Source: Actinomycetota bacterium
GTDB taxonomy: Bacteria; Actinomycetota; Acidimicrobiia; IMCC26256; PALSA-610
DNA length: 56,257 bases
Direction: 5' to 3'
Assembly: GCA_003134555.1 (NCBI GenBank)
Contig: PLBO01000147.1
Coordinates: forward strand, 205-56,461
This document shows positions 49,244 to 56,257 of this stretch, one piece after another; the stretch's first letter is position 1; each line of letters starts with the position of its first letter. Both the position numbers and the translations under genes were made by a program. The notes beneath the pieces were generated by a model. That model worked only from the letters and a program-made list of their open reading frames with translations, ran no database searches and was not told the origin of the DNA.

Positions 49244-51482
49244 CCAGATCGGACCGACCACCCCCGAGTCGCTCGTCGAATCCGTGTACGCGACGTTCCC
49301 GGAGCGGATCGCGGTCACGCGGGAACGGCTGGGCCGCCCGCTCGCGTTCGCGGAGAAGGTGCTCGCCGCGCACGCCGACGATCCGCGAACGGTCGGGTTG
49401 ACGCGCGGCGTCGACTACGCCGACTACCGCCCCGACCGCGTCGCCATGCAAGACGCGACGGCACAGATGGCGTTGCTGCAATTCATGCTCGCGAAGATGC
49501 CGTCGGTCGCGGTGCCCACCACCGTGCACTGCGATCACCTGATCCAGGCGCGCGTCGGCGCCGACGCCGACATGAAGGTCGCGCTCGACACCAACCGCGA
49601 GGTGTACGAGTTCCTCCGCACGGTGTCGTCCAAGTACGGCATCGGCTTTTGGAAACCGGGCAGCGGCATCATCCATCAAGTGGTGCTGGAGAACTACGCG
49701 TTTCCCGGCGGGATGATGATCGGCACCGACTCGCACACGCCGAACGCCGGCGGACTGGCGATGATCGCGATCGGTGTCGGCGGCGCCGACGCGGTCGACG
49801 TGATGGCGGGCTGGCCGTACAACACGCGCGTCCCGAAGCTCATCGGTGTGCGGCTGACGGGGTCGCTGTCGGGCTGGACTACCGCCAAGGACATCATCTT
49901 GAAGGTCGCCGGCATCCTCACCGTGAAGGGCGGCACCGGTGCGATCGTGCAGTACTTCGGGCCCGGTGCACAGTCGATCTCCGCGACCGGCAAGGCGACC
50001 GTGTGCAACATGGGCGCCGAGATCGGCGCCACCTGCTCGCTGTTCGGCTACGACCGCAACACCGCCAAGTACCTGAAGGCCACAGGACGCGAAGCGATCG
50101 CCGATCTCGCCGATCGCTACGCCGAGCACCTCGTCGACGACGACGAGGTCGAGGCCGATCCCGAGCGGTTCTTCGATCGGGTCATCGAGGTCGACCTCTC
50201 GGCGCTGGAGCCTCATCTCGTGGGGCCGCACACGCCCGATCTCGATCGTCCGGTGTCCGAGATCGCGGCGGAAGCCGAACGCGAGGGCTATCCGAAGCAG
50301 ATCTCGGCCGCGCTCGTCGGCTCGTGCACGAACTCGTCGTACGAGGACATCGGGCGCGCCGCGCACCTGGCCCGGCAGGCCTCGGCGCGCGGCTTGCGGG
50401 TGAAGACGCCGCTCATGATCACGCCCGGTTCCGAGCAGGTGCGTGCCACGATCGAACGGGACGGGCTCCTCGCCGACCTCGAGGCGATCGGCGCGACGGT
50501 GCTCGCCAATGCGTGCGGACCGTGCATCGGGCAGTGGCGGCGCGACGACGCGCCCGACGGACCGAACGTGATTGTCACGTCGTTCAATCGCAACTTCCCG
50601 GCCCGAAACGACGGCAACAAGAACACGCTCGCGTTCATCGGATCGCCCGAGACGGTCGTCGGCATGGCCCTGAGCGGGCGGTTGGACGGCTCGTTCCTGC
50701 AGGAGTTCGACCCGCCCGTAGCCGACGATCTACCGGCGCGCGGGTTCGATCGGGGCGCGAGCGGATTCGCGGCGCCGGTCGACGACCCCGAGAGCGTGAC
50801 CGTCGCAGTGGCGCCCGGGTCGGATCGCCTCGAGCTGCTCGAGCCGTTCTCCGCGTGGCACGGACGCGACATTCACGGATTGCGCGTCCTGCTCAAGGCC
50901 AAGGGCAAGTGCACGACCGACCACGTCTCGCCCGCGGGGAAGTGGCTGACGTATCGCGGCCACCTCACGAACATCTCACAGAACATGTTCCTCGGCGCCG
51001 TCAACGCGTTCGCCGACGCGGAACCGGGCGTCGGCGTCGACGCGCGCGACGGCTCGGTCAAGCCGCTGCCCGATCTGGCCCGGGAGTACAAGGGCGCGGG
51101 CATCGAGTGGATCGTGGTCGGCGACGACAACTACGGCGAAGGCTCGTCCCGGGAGCACGCGGCCATGGAGCCTCGTTACATGGGCGGGCGCGCAGTGCTG
51201 GCTCGGTCGTTCGCGCGCATTGCCGAGGCGAATCTGAAGAAGCAGGGAGTGCTGCCGCTGACGTTCGCCGATCCCACCGACTACGACAAGATCCGCGTCG
51301 ACGACGTCGTCGACCTCGACGGGTTGTCGGCGCTCGCGCCCGGTAGCTCGGTGCAGGTCGTGCTGCTGCACGCCGACGGCACCACCGATGTGCTCACCGC
51401 GAAGCACACGCTGTCCGACGAGCACGTCGGCTGGTTCAAGGCCGGTTCCGCCCTCAACCTCCTAGCCGCCACCCGCCCCTAA
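49236..51482 (+). CDS. acn: Aconitate hydratase (mitochondrial type)
   Basis: 748 residues, the length of mitochondrial-type aconitases and shorter than the about 900-residue AcnA of most actinobacteria. The [4Fe-4S] ligands are Cys364 (G-S-C-T-N-S), Cys427 and Cys430 (N-A-C-G-P-C-I-G). Substrate segments H-C-D-H-L and G-T-D-S-H-T-P-N-A-G are present, as is S-R-E-H-A near the C-terminus. It interconverts citrate and isocitrate in the TCA cycle. It is translated with the upstream GntR regulator through an eight-base overlap. Confidence 0.95.
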   Translation: MPDQIGPTTPESLVESVYATFPERIAVTRERLGRPLAFAEKVLAAHADDPRTVGLTRGVDYADYRPDRVAMQDATAQMALLQFMLAKMPSVAVPTTVHCDHLIQARVGADADMKVALDTNREVYEFLRTVSSKYGIGFWKPGSGIIHQVVLENYAFPGGMMIGTDSHTPNAGGLAMIAIGVGGADAVDVMAGWPYNTRVPKLIGVRLTGSLSGWTTAKDIILKVAGILTVKGGTGAIVQYFGPGAQSISATGKATVCNMGAEIGATCSLFGYDRNTAKYLKATGREAIADLADRYAEHLVDDDEVEADPERFFDRVIEVDLSALEPHLVGPHTPDLDRPVSEIAAEAEREGYPKQISAALVGSCTNSSYEDIGRAAHLARQASARGLRVKTPLMITPGSEQVRATIERDGLLADLEAIGATVLANACGPCIGQWRRDDAPDGPNVIVTSFNRNFPARNDGNKNTLAFIGSPETVVGMALSGRLDGSFLQEFDPPVADDLPARGFDRGASGFAAPVDDPESVTVAVAPGSDRLELLEPFSAWHGRDIHGLRVLLKAKGKCTTDHVSPAGKWLTYRGHLTNISQNMFLGAVNAFADAEPGVGVDARDGSVKPLPDLAREYKGAGIEWIVVGDDNYGEGSSREHAAMEPRYMGGRAVLARSFARIAEANLKKQGVLPLTFADPTDYDKIRVDDVVDLDGLSALAPGSSVQVVLLHADGTTDVLTAKHTLSDEHVGWFKAGSALNLLAATRP

Positions 51483-51491
51483 CCCCCAAAC

Positions 51492-51609
51492 CGCGCACAA
51501 CTGTTGGCACCGTTTCCGGGCGCGTGGGGCAGGTTTCGCGCACAACTGTTGGCACCGTTTCCGGGCGCGTGGGGCAGGTTTCGCGCACAACTGTTGGCGC
51601 GGTTTTGGG
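51492..51609. repeat. 45-bp intergenic tandem repeat, 2.6 copies
   Basis: The unit begins CGCGCACAACTGTTGGCACC and continues through GTTTCCGGGCGCGTGGGGC to AGGTTT. Copies start at 51492, 51537 and 51582; the first two are identical, and the third diverges after CAACTGTTGGC. Each contains the palindrome CAACTGTTG. It fills the gap between the end of aconitase and the end of a convergent VOC gene. Read leftward it makes a 15-residue repeat inside a false open frame. No spacers or terminator hairpin with a U-tract are seen. Confidence 0.9.
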
Positions 51610-52080
51610 TTAGCCGTGGCGGGTGAGTTCGGCGGTGAGGTCGAGGTGCTTCGTGATCGCGGCGTGCTCCATGTCGCCCCATTGCTCGCGGGGGACCATC
51701 CACATCACCTCGAACTCGTTGCCGTCGGGGTCTTTGCCGTAGAGCGACTTGGTCACACCATGGTCGCTCTCACCGACGAGCGCGTTCAACCGCAGGAGGC
51801 GCTCACGTATCTCGGCGAGATCCCGAATCGTGTCGACCTGCCATGCGAGGTGATACAGACCGACGCGGCCGGGCTCCGGTAGCGGGGCTTGCGGTCCGAG
51901 CGAGAAGAGACCGAGGTCGTGATGGTTCTCGGTTTCGCTCGCACGCATGAAGACGGCGGCGCCTTCGCCGTAGTCGGCGAGTACCTCGAAGCCGAATGAC
52001 TCTTCGTAGAACGCCGCGGCTCGGCGCGCATCGCGCACATAGAGCACGGCGTGGTTCAACCGACGAACTGTCGCAGTCAT
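51610..52080 (-). CDS. VOC family / catechol 2,3-dioxygenase-like protein
   Basis: 156 residues, a single larger VOC unit. It starts R-R-L-N-H-A-V-L-Y-V-R-D-A, has Y-H-L-A-W-Q-V near residue 80 and ends D-P-D-G-N-E-F-E-V-M-W. His9, His79 and Glu133-like positions fit an extradiol dioxygenase or related metal site. Its ATG overlaps the stop of the cysteine desulfurase gene by four bases, so it is the last gene of a leftward operon. The substrate is unknown. Confidence 0.85.
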   Translation of the reverse strand: MTATVRRLNHAVLYVRDARRAAAFYEESFGFEVLADYGEGAAVFMRASETENHHDLGLFSLGPQAPLPEPGRVGLYHLAWQVDTIRDLAEIRERLLRLNALVGESDHGVTKSLYGKDPDGNEFEVMWMVPREQWGDMEHAAITKHLDLTAELTRHG

Positions 52081-53198
52081 ACCGTCCGCAACTCCCTCAG
52101 GCGTTCGACGATTCCCGGGAAGACTCCCACAAATCGCTCCACGTCGTCTGTAGCCGACGACCAGCCGACGGATATCCGCAGCGATCGCTCGGCATCGACA
52201 CCCATGGCTTCCAGCACTGGCGAGGGCTCCAGCGTCTCCGACGAGCAGGCGGAGCCCGAATGCACCGCGACGCCGTGCTGGTCGAGGGCGAGCAGAATCG
52301 GTTCCGCTTCGACGCCGCCCACGCCGAGGCACAACACGTTGGGCAGCGATCCGTCGCCGAAACGCTCGACGCCGGTGACGCGGTCGACCACCGCGGCCGC
52401 GAGGTCGACGAGCATGCGCGCGGCCGCAGCTTCGGTCGCGAGATCGACGACCGCGCACGCCGCGCCGAATCCGACCCAAGCCGGCACGTTCTCGATGCCG
52501 CCGCGGCGCGTCCGTTCCTGCGCGCCACCGACGAGCAACGGCGGCACGCGCAGTCCGCGCCGGACGAGCAGCGCGCCGGCTCCCAGCGGACCACCGAACT
52601 TGTGCGCGGTCACCGAGCACAGGTCGGCGCCGAGCGCGCCGAAATCCACCGCGATATGACCCGCGGCCGCGCACGCGTCGACGTGCACGAGCGGGGTGCG
52701 TTCGCGCAACGCGCTGCACACCTCGGCGACGGGCTGCACGGTGCCCACCTCGTGGTTCGCGAGCTGCACGCTGACGAGTGTCGTATCGGCGCGCACCGCG
52801 TCGACCACCGCGCCCGCGTCGAACCGTCCGAACCGATCGACGCCGACGACCGTGACCTCGGTCGTGCCCCGGTCGACCGCGTCCCGAACGCACGAGTGCT
52901 CGACCGCCGTCGTCACAACGTGCCCGCCGCTACCCCCGCGCGCCAATGCGCCCGACACCGCAGTGTTCACCGCCTCGGTACCCGACGACGTGAACACGAC
53001 CTCGCGGGGCCTCGCCCCGAAGAACGACGCCACCTGCTCGCGGGCGGTCTCCAGCGCCACCCGGGTTGCGCGCCCCTCCGCGTGCAAACGCCCCGGATCG
53101 CCGAACGACGATTCGAGGTACGGCCGCATCGCGTCGTAGGCCGCGTCGCGCAGAGGCGAGGTAGAGGCGTGATCGAGGTACGCGCGCGCCACCGCCAC
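52077..53198 (-). CDS. Cysteine desulfurase
   Basis: About 373 residues. It begins A-R-A-Y-L-D-H-A-S-T-S-P-L, carries the PLP lysine in S-V-T-A-H-K-F-G-G-P and the catalytic cysteine loop in S-G-S-A-C-S-S-E-T. This is the NifS/IscS (group I) type that supplies sulfur for Fe-S clusters, thiolated tRNA and molybdenum cofactor. The start is uncertain: GTG 53198 or GTG 53192, just after the regulator gene ends. It sits between that SufR-like regulator and a VOC gene. Confidence 0.88.
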   Translation of the reverse strand: MAVARAYLDHASTSPLRDAAYDAMRPYLESSFGDPGRLHAEGRATRVALETAREQVASFFGARPREVVFTSSGTEAVNTAVSGALARGGSGGHVVTTAVEHSCVRDAVDRGTTEVTVVGVDRFGRFDAGAVVDAVRADTTLVSVQLANHEVGTVQPVAEVCSALRERTPLVHVDACAAAGHIAVDFGALGADLCSVTAHKFGGPLGAGALLVRRGLRVPPLLVGGAQERTRRGGIENVPAWVGFGAACAVVDLATEAAAARMLVDLAAAVVDRVTGVERFGDGSLPNVLCLGVGGVEAEPILLALDQHGVAVHSGSACSSETLEPSPVLEAMGVDAERSLRISVGWSSATDDVERFVGVFPGIVERLRELRTV

Positions 53199-53209
53199 GA
53201 CGTCGTCGC

Positions 53210-53917
53210 TCAGACGCGCGTGACGCAGTGCTGGTCGCCGTCGGGGCGACTCTCGGTGAGCAGGGGTTGCGTCTCGCCGTAGAGACCCTCGAGCATGCCG
53301 CGGACCATGCCGGTGTCGACCGCGCACAACACGTGCGGCCAGCGCTGCGCCGCTTCGCCGAACGGGCAGTGCTCGGAAACGAGCGTGAGCAGGTTGCCGC
53401 GCGCCTCGGCGTGCGCGGCGAAGCCGTGGGCGGTCAGCGCTTCGGCCACCGACGCGACCGCCGCCTTCACCGAACGGTGTCCCTCAGTGGGTTCCATGCG
53501 CGACGCGATCGAGCGTCCGTAGTCGTAACCGACCTCTTCCGCGAGCGCGCGGGCGTCTTCGATCGGCAGTCGTTCGAGCGCGCGGGCGAGCAGCGTCGCG
53601 AGCAGGTCGTCGCGCTTGGGCGGAAATGACAGATGGGTGTCACTCGCCGAAGCGCGGTAACGCTTCGACGGTCGTCCGGCGGACACGTGCCGCTCGAGCT
53701 CGACGTCGAGGTAGCTGCCGGCCGCCAGCTTTTCGAGATGGTGGCGGGCGACGTTGGGGTGGAGCTCGAACCGCTCGGCCACCTCGGCGGCCTTGGCCCC
53801 CTCGGCCGACGAGCGTACGAAGAGGTAGATGTCGCGGCGGGTGGGGTCGCCGAAGGCGCTGGTGACGGCGGCAACCGCGGCGCCGAACTCGTCCGCGGTG
53901 AGATCTTCGTTTGCCAC
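53210..53917 (-). CDS. SufR-like winged-helix regulator with C-terminal Fe-S cysteines
   Basis: 235 residues from GTG 53915-53917. N-terminal ArsR/DeoR-like helix-turn-helix (R-R-D-I-Y-L-F-V, then A-E-R-F-E-L-H-P-N-V-A-R-H-H-L-E-K-L). The C-terminus carries Cys184 (E-H-C-P-F-G), Cys198 (V-L-C-A-V) and Cys231 (Q-H-C-V), the kind of arrangement that holds the cluster in SufR repressors. SufR represses Fe-S assembly genes when clusters are plentiful. Its neighbour on the same strand is cysteine desulfurase; divergent is Mrp, an Fe-S carrier. TACAAT ends seven bases before GTG, so it is probably leaderless. Confidence 0.82.
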   Translation of the reverse strand: MANEDLTADEFGAAVAAVTSAFGDPTRRDIYLFVRSSAEGAKAAEVAERFELHPNVARHHLEKLAAGSYLDVELERHVSAGRPSKRYRASASDTHLSFPPKRDDLLATLLARALERLPIEDARALAEEVGYDYGRSIASRMEPTEGHRSVKAAVASVAEALTAHGFAAHAEARGNLLTLVSEHCPFGEAAQRWPHVLCAVDTGMVRGMLEGLYGETQPLLTESRPDGDQHCVTRV

Positions 53918-53924
53918 GCTGGGT

Positions 53925-53943
53925 ATTGTACCTACGTCCGTAG
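53925..53943. promoter_or_regulatory. Promoter and inverted repeat between sufR-like gene and mrp
   Basis: On the leftward strand, TACAAT (53925-53930) serves as the -10 of the SufR-like gene. Beside it is an inverted repeat CTACG-TC-CGTAG at 53932-53943, a probable operator that would cover both divergent promoters. Its half CTACGTCCG is found reverse-complemented in the aconitase promoter at 48493-48501. The mrp ribosome site GGGAGG lies at 53955-53960. Confidence 0.6.
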
Positions 53944-53967
53944 TGGAAATTCCCGGGAGGCCCAGCC

Positions 53968-55101
53968 ATGCCCAGCGAGGCGCGAACCGGGGCCCCCACC
54001 GAGGCCCAGGTGCTCGAAGCCCTGCGCCCGGTCGAGGACCCGGAGATCCATCAGTCGATCGTCGACCTGAACATGGTGCGCGGGATCCAGATCGACGGCG
54101 GGAACGTCAAGGTCACCGTTGCGTTGACCGTTGCCGGCTGCCCGATGCGGGCCGAGATCATCCGGCTGGTCACCGACGCGGTCGCTCCGCTCGCCGGCGT
54201 GGCGCACGTCGACGTCGACCTCGGCGTCATGACCGACGAGGAGCGCGCCGCGCTCTCGCAGCAACTCCAGGGCGGTCACGGAAACGACGGCCAGGAGCAC
54301 CGGACCAACCCCTTCACCGATTCCAACACCCGAGTGCTCGCGATCTCCTCGGGCAAGGGCGGGGTCGGGAAGTCGTCGGTGACGACGAACCTCGCGGTCG
54401 CGCTCGCGCAGCGGGGTCACAAGGTCGCGGCCATCGACGCCGACGTGTGGGGATTCTCGATGCCCCGCATGCTCGGGATCGACCGCCCGCCGACGGTGAT
54501 CGACGACGTCATCGTCCCGCCCGACGCCAACGGCGTGACGCTGATCTCGATGGGGTTCTTCGCGCGCGAAGACCAACCGGTGGTTTGGCGCGGTCCGATG
54601 CTGCACAAGGCGCTCGAGCAGTTCCTCACCGACGTCCACTGGGGTGAGCCCGACTACCTCATCGTTGACATGCCGCCCGGCACGGGCGACATCGCGTTGT
54701 CCATGGCGCAGTTCCTTCCGCGTGCCGAGGTCATCGTCGTGACCACACCGCAGCCGGCCGCCCAGAAGGTCGCGCAACGCGCGGCGTACATGGCGCGCAA
54801 GGTCAACCTCCAGGTGGTCGGGGTGATCGAGAACATGTCGTGGTTCCTCTGCGATCACGGCACCGAGTACCGCCTGTTCGGCGAGGGCGGTGGTCAGGAG
54901 CTCGCCGAACAGCTCGAAGTGCCCTTGCTCGGGCAGATTCCGCTCGTGCCGGAGCTGCGCGCCGGAGCCGACTGCGGTGAGCCGATCGTGGTCACCCATC
55001 CCGACGATCCCGCCTCGCAGGTGTTCGGCGCGATCGCCGAGCGCCTCGACGTGGAGCTCGCGCCGAAGCGCATCTACCGAACCCAGCTCAAGATCGTCTG
55101 A
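53968..55101 (+). CDS. mrp: Mrp/ApbC family Fe-S carrier ATPase
   Basis: 377 residues. The N-terminal MIP18/DUF59 domain (V-E-D-P-E-I-H-Q-S-I-V-D-L) is followed by a P-loop ATPase with deviant Walker A S-G-K-G-G-V-G-K-S-S (128-137) and the P-P-G-T-G-D motif. It carries Fe-S clusters to target proteins in the cytoplasm. The C-terminal C-x-x-C of most bacterial members is reduced to C-D-H-G, so only one of the two cluster cysteines remains. It is divergent from the SufR-like regulator. Confidence 0.93.
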   Translation: MPSEARTGAPTEAQVLEALRPVEDPEIHQSIVDLNMVRGIQIDGGNVKVTVALTVAGCPMRAEIIRLVTDAVAPLAGVAHVDVDLGVMTDEERAALSQQLQGGHGNDGQEHRTNPFTDSNTRVLAISSGKGGVGKSSVTTNLAVALAQRGHKVAAIDADVWGFSMPRMLGIDRPPTVIDDVIVPPDANGVTLISMGFFAREDQPVVWRGPMLHKALEQFLTDVHWGEPDYLIVDMPPGTGDIALSMAQFLPRAEVIVVTTPQPAAQKVAQRAAYMARKVNLQVVGVIENMSWFLCDHGTEYRLFGEGGGQELAEQLEVPLLGQIPLVPELRAGADCGEPIVVTHPDDPASQVFGAIAERLDVELAPKRIYRTQLKIV

Positions 55102-55124
55102 CGGCGACGGCTAGGGTCACAAGC

Positions 55125-55355
55125 ATGGAAGTACGGATCGGCGTGGTGTACACGGCCCGCGAGCTCACCGTCGAGACCGACGATTCGGTCGACGGTGTGA
55201 CCGCCGCAATCGAGGGCGCGATGTCGAAGGGCGACTCGTTTTTGTGGCTCACCGACACGAAGGGCCGGCGGATCGGTGTGCCGGTCGACAAGATCGCCTA
55301 CGTCGAGGTCGCGGCCGACGCGGGTGGCCGCAAGGTCGGCTTCGGCGCGAGCTAG
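55125..55355 (+). CDS. DUF3107 family protein
   Basis: 76 residues: M-E-V-R-I-G-V-V-Y-T-A-R-E-L, then W-L-T-D-T-K-G-R-R-I-G-V-P-V-D-K-I-A-Y-V-E-V. It matches DUF3107, a short ATP-binding-like protein conserved across actinobacteria; its role is unknown. It starts 23 bases after mrp and is followed by the ArsA-like gene after 13 bases, so it is likely part of the mrp transcript. Confidence 0.88.
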   Translation: MEVRIGVVYTARELTVETDDSVDGVTAAIEGAMSKGDSFLWLTDTKGRRIGVPVDKIAYVEVAADAGGRKVGFGAS

Positions 55356-55368
55356 CGCGCACGCCATC

Positions 55369-56257
55369 GTGAACGGGCCCGCGCCCGAGCTGCTCGACCG
55401 AAGGCTTCTCCTCTTCACGGGCAAGGGCGGGGTCGGCAAGAGCACGATGGCCGCGGCCACCGCGCTCCTGGCGTCGAGGATCGGCAAGCGCGTTCTGCTC
55501 GTCGAGGTCGACGCCAAGGGCGACATTCCTGCGCAGTTCGAGCACTCGCCGGTCGGGTTCACCCCGCGCGAGATCCATCCGGGCGTGCTCGCGATGGCGA
55601 TGGACACCGAGGCCTCGCTTCAGGAGTACCTGCGCCTCAACCTTCGGGTACCTGTGATCGGGAGGATCGGTCCCCTCGCACGCGTTCTCGACTTCGTCGC
55701 GACTGCTGCGCCGGGCGTGAAGGAGATCCTCACGATCGGCAAGATCGTGTGGGAGGTGCGAGAAGCGATCGAGGGACGAGCCGACTTCGACCTCGTTGTG
55801 GTCGACGCGGCCGCGACCGGTCACATCGTCGCCCAGCTCGGCGCGCCCGACGCCATCCGCGAACTGGTCGACGTCGGGCCGCTGCGCAGCCAGACTCAGT
55901 GGTTGTCGGAATTGCTCGCCGATCCGGCGATCACCGCGGTCAACGTCGTCACCACACCCGAGGAGATGCCCGTCGTGGAGACGATCGAGCTGGTCGACAA
56001 GATCCGGCGCGAGGTCAACGTGCCGCTCGGCAGCGTCATCGTCAATCGGGTCTTGCCCGAGCTGTTCACCCGGGCCGACGAGGAGACGTTCGACGCGTTG
56101 CGCTCGCCTCCGGCCTCCGATCTACTCACCGAGCGCGTCGGGCGCGGCGCGACCGAGGTCCTGGATGCGGCGCGGCTCGCGGTCTCGTTGCGGCGCACCG
56201 GCGCAACGCACCTCGAACATCTCCGCCAGTCGGTCGACCTGCCACTCCTCTACGTGC
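55369..56257 (+). CDS. ArsA/GET3-like ATPase (5' part)
   Basis: GTG 55369 starts a frame that is still open at the right edge, at least 296 residues. The deviant Walker A F-T-G-K-G-G-V-G-K-S-T lies near residues 17-27; D-A-A-A-T-G-H (near residue 145) is the family switch II. Actinobacteria have paired ArsA-like proteins of this kind in place of a true arsenite pump. The second partner would lie beyond the window. It follows DUF3107, as in other actinobacteria. Confidence 0.88.
   Translation, partial: MNGPAPELLDRRLLLFTGKGGVGKSTMAAATALLASRIGKRVLLVEVDAKGDIPAQFEHSPVGFTPREIHPGVLAMAMDTEASLQEYLRLNLRVPVIGRIGPLARVLDFVATAAPGVKEILTIGKIVWEVREAIEGRADFDLVVVDAAATGHIVAQLGAPDAIRELVDVGPLRSQTQWLSELLADPAITAVNVVTTPEEMPVVETIELVDKIRREVNVPLGSVIVNRVLPELFTRADEETFDALRSPPASDLLTERVGRGATEVLDAARLAVSLRRTGATHLEHLRQSVDLPLLYV

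Noticed and set aside
51492-51609. Possible CRISPR array
   Set aside because: The units abut exactly with no unique spacers, there are fewer than three full copies, and no cas genes are in the window.
51479-51703. Leftward frame encoding a 15-residue repeat (A-N-S-C-A-R-N-L-P-H type)
   Set aside because: It arises only because the DNA repeat is 45 bases long. It has no ribosome site, overlaps the VOC gene antisense and stops at no domain boundary.

Overview
The window is a continuous piece of a high-GC bacterial chromosome. It looks actinobacterial, most likely class Acidimicrobiia. Pointers are a secreted protein with 42-residue repeats built on a D-G-G-(I/V)-F-(A/S)-(F/Y)-G-D-A core, a DUF5317 membrane protein, DUF3107 next to an ArsA-like ATPase, an Rrf2 regulator without cysteines, many GTG and TTG starts, and regulator genes that appear leaderless. 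I see no tRNA, rRNA, CRISPR array or complete transposon. The assignment is inferred from gene content; no marker gene is present to prove it.

Region 1 (1-5.2 kb) is an accessory, decaying area. Small cargo genes (methyltransferase, two-domain VOC protein, a Doc-type toxin pair, a VapC-type toxin pair) are separated by three copies of the last 20-30 codons of an acyl-CoA dehydrogenase gene. Beyond them lie a cytochrome P450 head fused to the head of an oppositely oriented membrane protein, and a DUF427 tail. The Doc toxin is broken by a one-base deletion inside its active-site motif. The repeated dehydrogenase tail is the strongest candidate for something undescribed: a repeatedly used junction site.

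Region 2 (4.5-25.2 kb) is mostly housekeeping and catabolism: TrmL; a Nei/LLM-flavoprotein/RibD-like operon; OsmC; paired fluoride channels; an esterase-type serine hydrolase; a TauE/LysR divergent pair; MsrA; pantothenate kinase; a TetR/aldo-keto reductase/alcohol dehydrogenase/glycosyltransferase run; VOC proteins; and a lipoprotein/secreted-protein pair.

Region 3 (25.2-29 kb) begins with a long non-coding leader with inverted repeats, then a 29-codon hydrophobic peptide gene, then two paralogous membrane proteins with HD domains. The first keeps its metal-binding HD pair; the second has lost it.

Region 4 (29-36.8 kb) has a carboxyltransferase, a stand-alone biotin carrier and two crotonase-fold proteins that lack canonical hydratase residues, with no biotin carboxylase nearby. 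Two methyltransferases, a DinB protein, a threonine-dehydratase-like enzyme and a class E-like sortase follow.

Region 5 (36.9-43.5 kb) is a complete System I cytochrome c maturation operon, ccmABCDEFGHI, tightly overlapped. This is notable because most actinobacteria use System II.

Region 6 (43.5-56.3 kb) holds a cyclophilin; an SsuABC/TauABC-type ABC importer divergent from an Rrf2 regulator, with a palindrome placed between the -35 and -10; LemA; a GntR/HutC regulator co-transcribed with aconitase from a near-consensus leaderless promoter; a 45-bp tandem repeat; a VOC protein; a cysteine desulfurase with a SufR-like regulator; Mrp; DUF3107; and an ArsA-like ATPase cut by the window end. 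Aconitase, cysteine desulfurase, the SufR-like regulator and Mrp together form an iron-sulfur theme, and a 9-bp element is shared between the aconitase and sufR-like promoters.
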